The position numbers and the translations under genes are program-made. A stretch of 64,000 nucleotides of DNA from CALANV01 sp036381615 (GTDB lineage: Bacteria > Pseudomonadota > Alphaproteobacteria > CACIAM-22H2): contig DASVCL010000001.1 in assembly GCA_036381615.1 (NCBI GenBank), positions 1 to 64,000 of the forward strand. The letters run 5' to 3'. Below the pieces are notes generated by a model. That model saw only the letters and a list, made by a program, of their open reading frames with translations, had not been told where the DNA came from and ran no database searches. Within the stretch, counting starts at the first letter, position 1; each line of letters starts with the position of its first letter. Of this stretch, positions 63,343-64,000 are shown piece after piece.

Positions 63343-63369
63343 AAGCCCGCCTGGCTGGCGGGCTTTTTT
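63343..63369 (+). terminator. Rho-independent terminator after the small zinc-protein gene
   Basis: AAGCCCGCC (63343-63351) pairs with GGCGGGCTT (63357-63365) around a 5-base loop, and the T-run extends over 63364-63369. It is a textbook intrinsic terminator. Confidence 0.88.
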
Positions 63370-63740
63370 GTCTTGGTTCGGGGCTGAGCCTTCGCGACCT
63401 TCCTTGGTCACGCTTCAAAACGGATCTCGTCTTCATCTGCCACGCTCGCCTCGTCACGGAGGCGGTCGCCATGGATGTCCCGGGCGGGCCGTTACCGTCC
63501 CCAACAGACGACGCGTGCGGCAATGGAAGTAATGAGTTTGCGCTCCGAAATTCGGCGGGAACCGCGTGCGTTCGCTAGTTCAGGCCGGCAGGACGCGAGC
63601 GATCGTTGAATGCGCCCGCGTTCTCGACCTTGGCCTTCGCCGGACTTGGCGCGGAATGCGGCCTCATCGCCGATCAGCCGCGCACGCTTCTGAACAGGTC
63701 CGCGTGACGAGAGCTGCTGACCTTAGCTAAGGAGGAACTC
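63370..63740. other. Leader region of the CHRD gene
   Basis: No gene is supported in this 371-bp stretch. At its end the perfect palindrome CCTTAGCTAAGG (63721-63732) contains the first half of the ribosome site AAGGAGGA of the CHRD gene. Confidence 0.5.
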
Positions 63741-64000
63741 ATGTCGACAGCGTTCCGCGCGATCCTCGAAGGCAGCCAAGAAGTGCCGCCGAATCAATCG
63801 ACCGCACAAGGTCTCGGGACAGTCATTTTCGACAACACGGCAGTAACCGCGAGCTATTCGTTCCGGATCGAGGGCGTCGATTACGGCCCAGCTACGGGCG
63901 CGCCGCCCCAGACGCCGGCAACCGAAGACGATGTCGTCAGCACGCATTTTCACAATGAGGCGCGCGGCGTGAACGGGCCAGTGGTCTTCGGTCAGATCAA
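63741..64000 (+). CDS. CHRD domain protein, partial (cut by the window end)
   Basis: The first 86 residues show the CHRD pattern: FRAILEGSQEVPPNQSTAQGLG, a beta-strand TASYSFRIEGVDYG and a THFHNE segment. CHRD domains occur in extracellular proteins; several bacterial ones carry RTX tails, which cannot be checked here because the gene runs off the window. No signal peptide is present, which fits type I export. AAGGAGGAACTC before the ATG is a strong ribosome site. Confidence 0.85.
   Translation, partial: MSTAFRAILEGSQEVPPNQSTAQGLGTVIFDNTAVTASYSFRIEGVDYGPATGAPPQTPATEDDVVSTHFHNEARGVNGPVVFGQI

Overview
The window is GC-rich, gene-dense DNA that reads as a chromosome segment of an alphaproteobacterium. 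The evidence is the 5S rRNA followed by initiator tRNA-fMet at the end of an rRNA operon, a CtrA-type TTAA-N7-TTAA site, a DUF2336 protein beside an orphan soluble PAS histidine kinase, and BoxR-controlled benzoate genes. I see no CRISPR array, prophage, transposase or plasmid origin.

Layout. 1-320: the 3' end of an rRNA operon (5S, tRNA-fMet, terminator). 388-1895: a divergent SDR/TetR pair with palindromic operators. 2163-8915: a catabolic island with an IlvD/Edd dehydratase, LysR regulator, molybdenum hydroxylase large subunit, divergent DHDPS-fold aldolase and 3-hydroxyanthranilate 3,4-dioxygenase-type enzyme; the last three form one operon. 9355-14430: Fe superoxide dismutase, a CRP-like regulator with a perfect TGTGA-N6-TCACA site at its own promoter, a 60-residue membrane protein and a 1104-residue zinc-ribbon/class III cyclase/ATPase/TPR protein. 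14643-19797: a compact four-gene cassette (radical SAM/SPASM enzyme, PqqD-like protein, unknown 214-residue protein, large subtilase). This is the strongest candidate for an undescribed system.

19794-33321: a complete aerobic benzoyl-CoA (box) pathway island with boxC-boxB-fprA on the minus strand and bclA, a five-gene branched-chain-type ABC importer, a flavodoxin, an alpha/beta hydrolase and boxR around it. No boxA is present. An FprA-type ferredoxin/flavodoxin reductase sits third in the box operon and a MioC-like flavodoxin lies in the same island, suggesting a different electron path to the BoxB epoxidase. A TGCA-N6-TGCA motif recurs in front of these transcription units.

33497-46299: a patatin-like lipase, CreA, a CtaG-type oxidase assembly factor, a second (arabinonate-type) IlvD/Edd dehydratase with a TAXI-TRAP transporter, a DMT exporter, a molybdopterin oxidoreductase and an amidase. 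46454-58958: DUF2336 protein and histidine kinase, a type I secretion pair (HlyD and ABC) with a CtrA-like site upstream, a sugar-phosphate transferase, a two-hairpin candidate small RNA, mscL, pirin, and an RTX-tailed PQQ-type sugar dehydrogenase that is a plausible type I substrate. 59323-64000: a 4HBT thioesterase, an ECF41 sigma factor and its carboxymuconolactone-decarboxylase partner (each preceded by an exact TGTCAC-N16-CGTC ECF41 promoter), a helix-hairpin-helix protein, an SDR, a tiny zinc protein with a terminator, and the 5' end of a CHRD-domain gene cut by the window edge.
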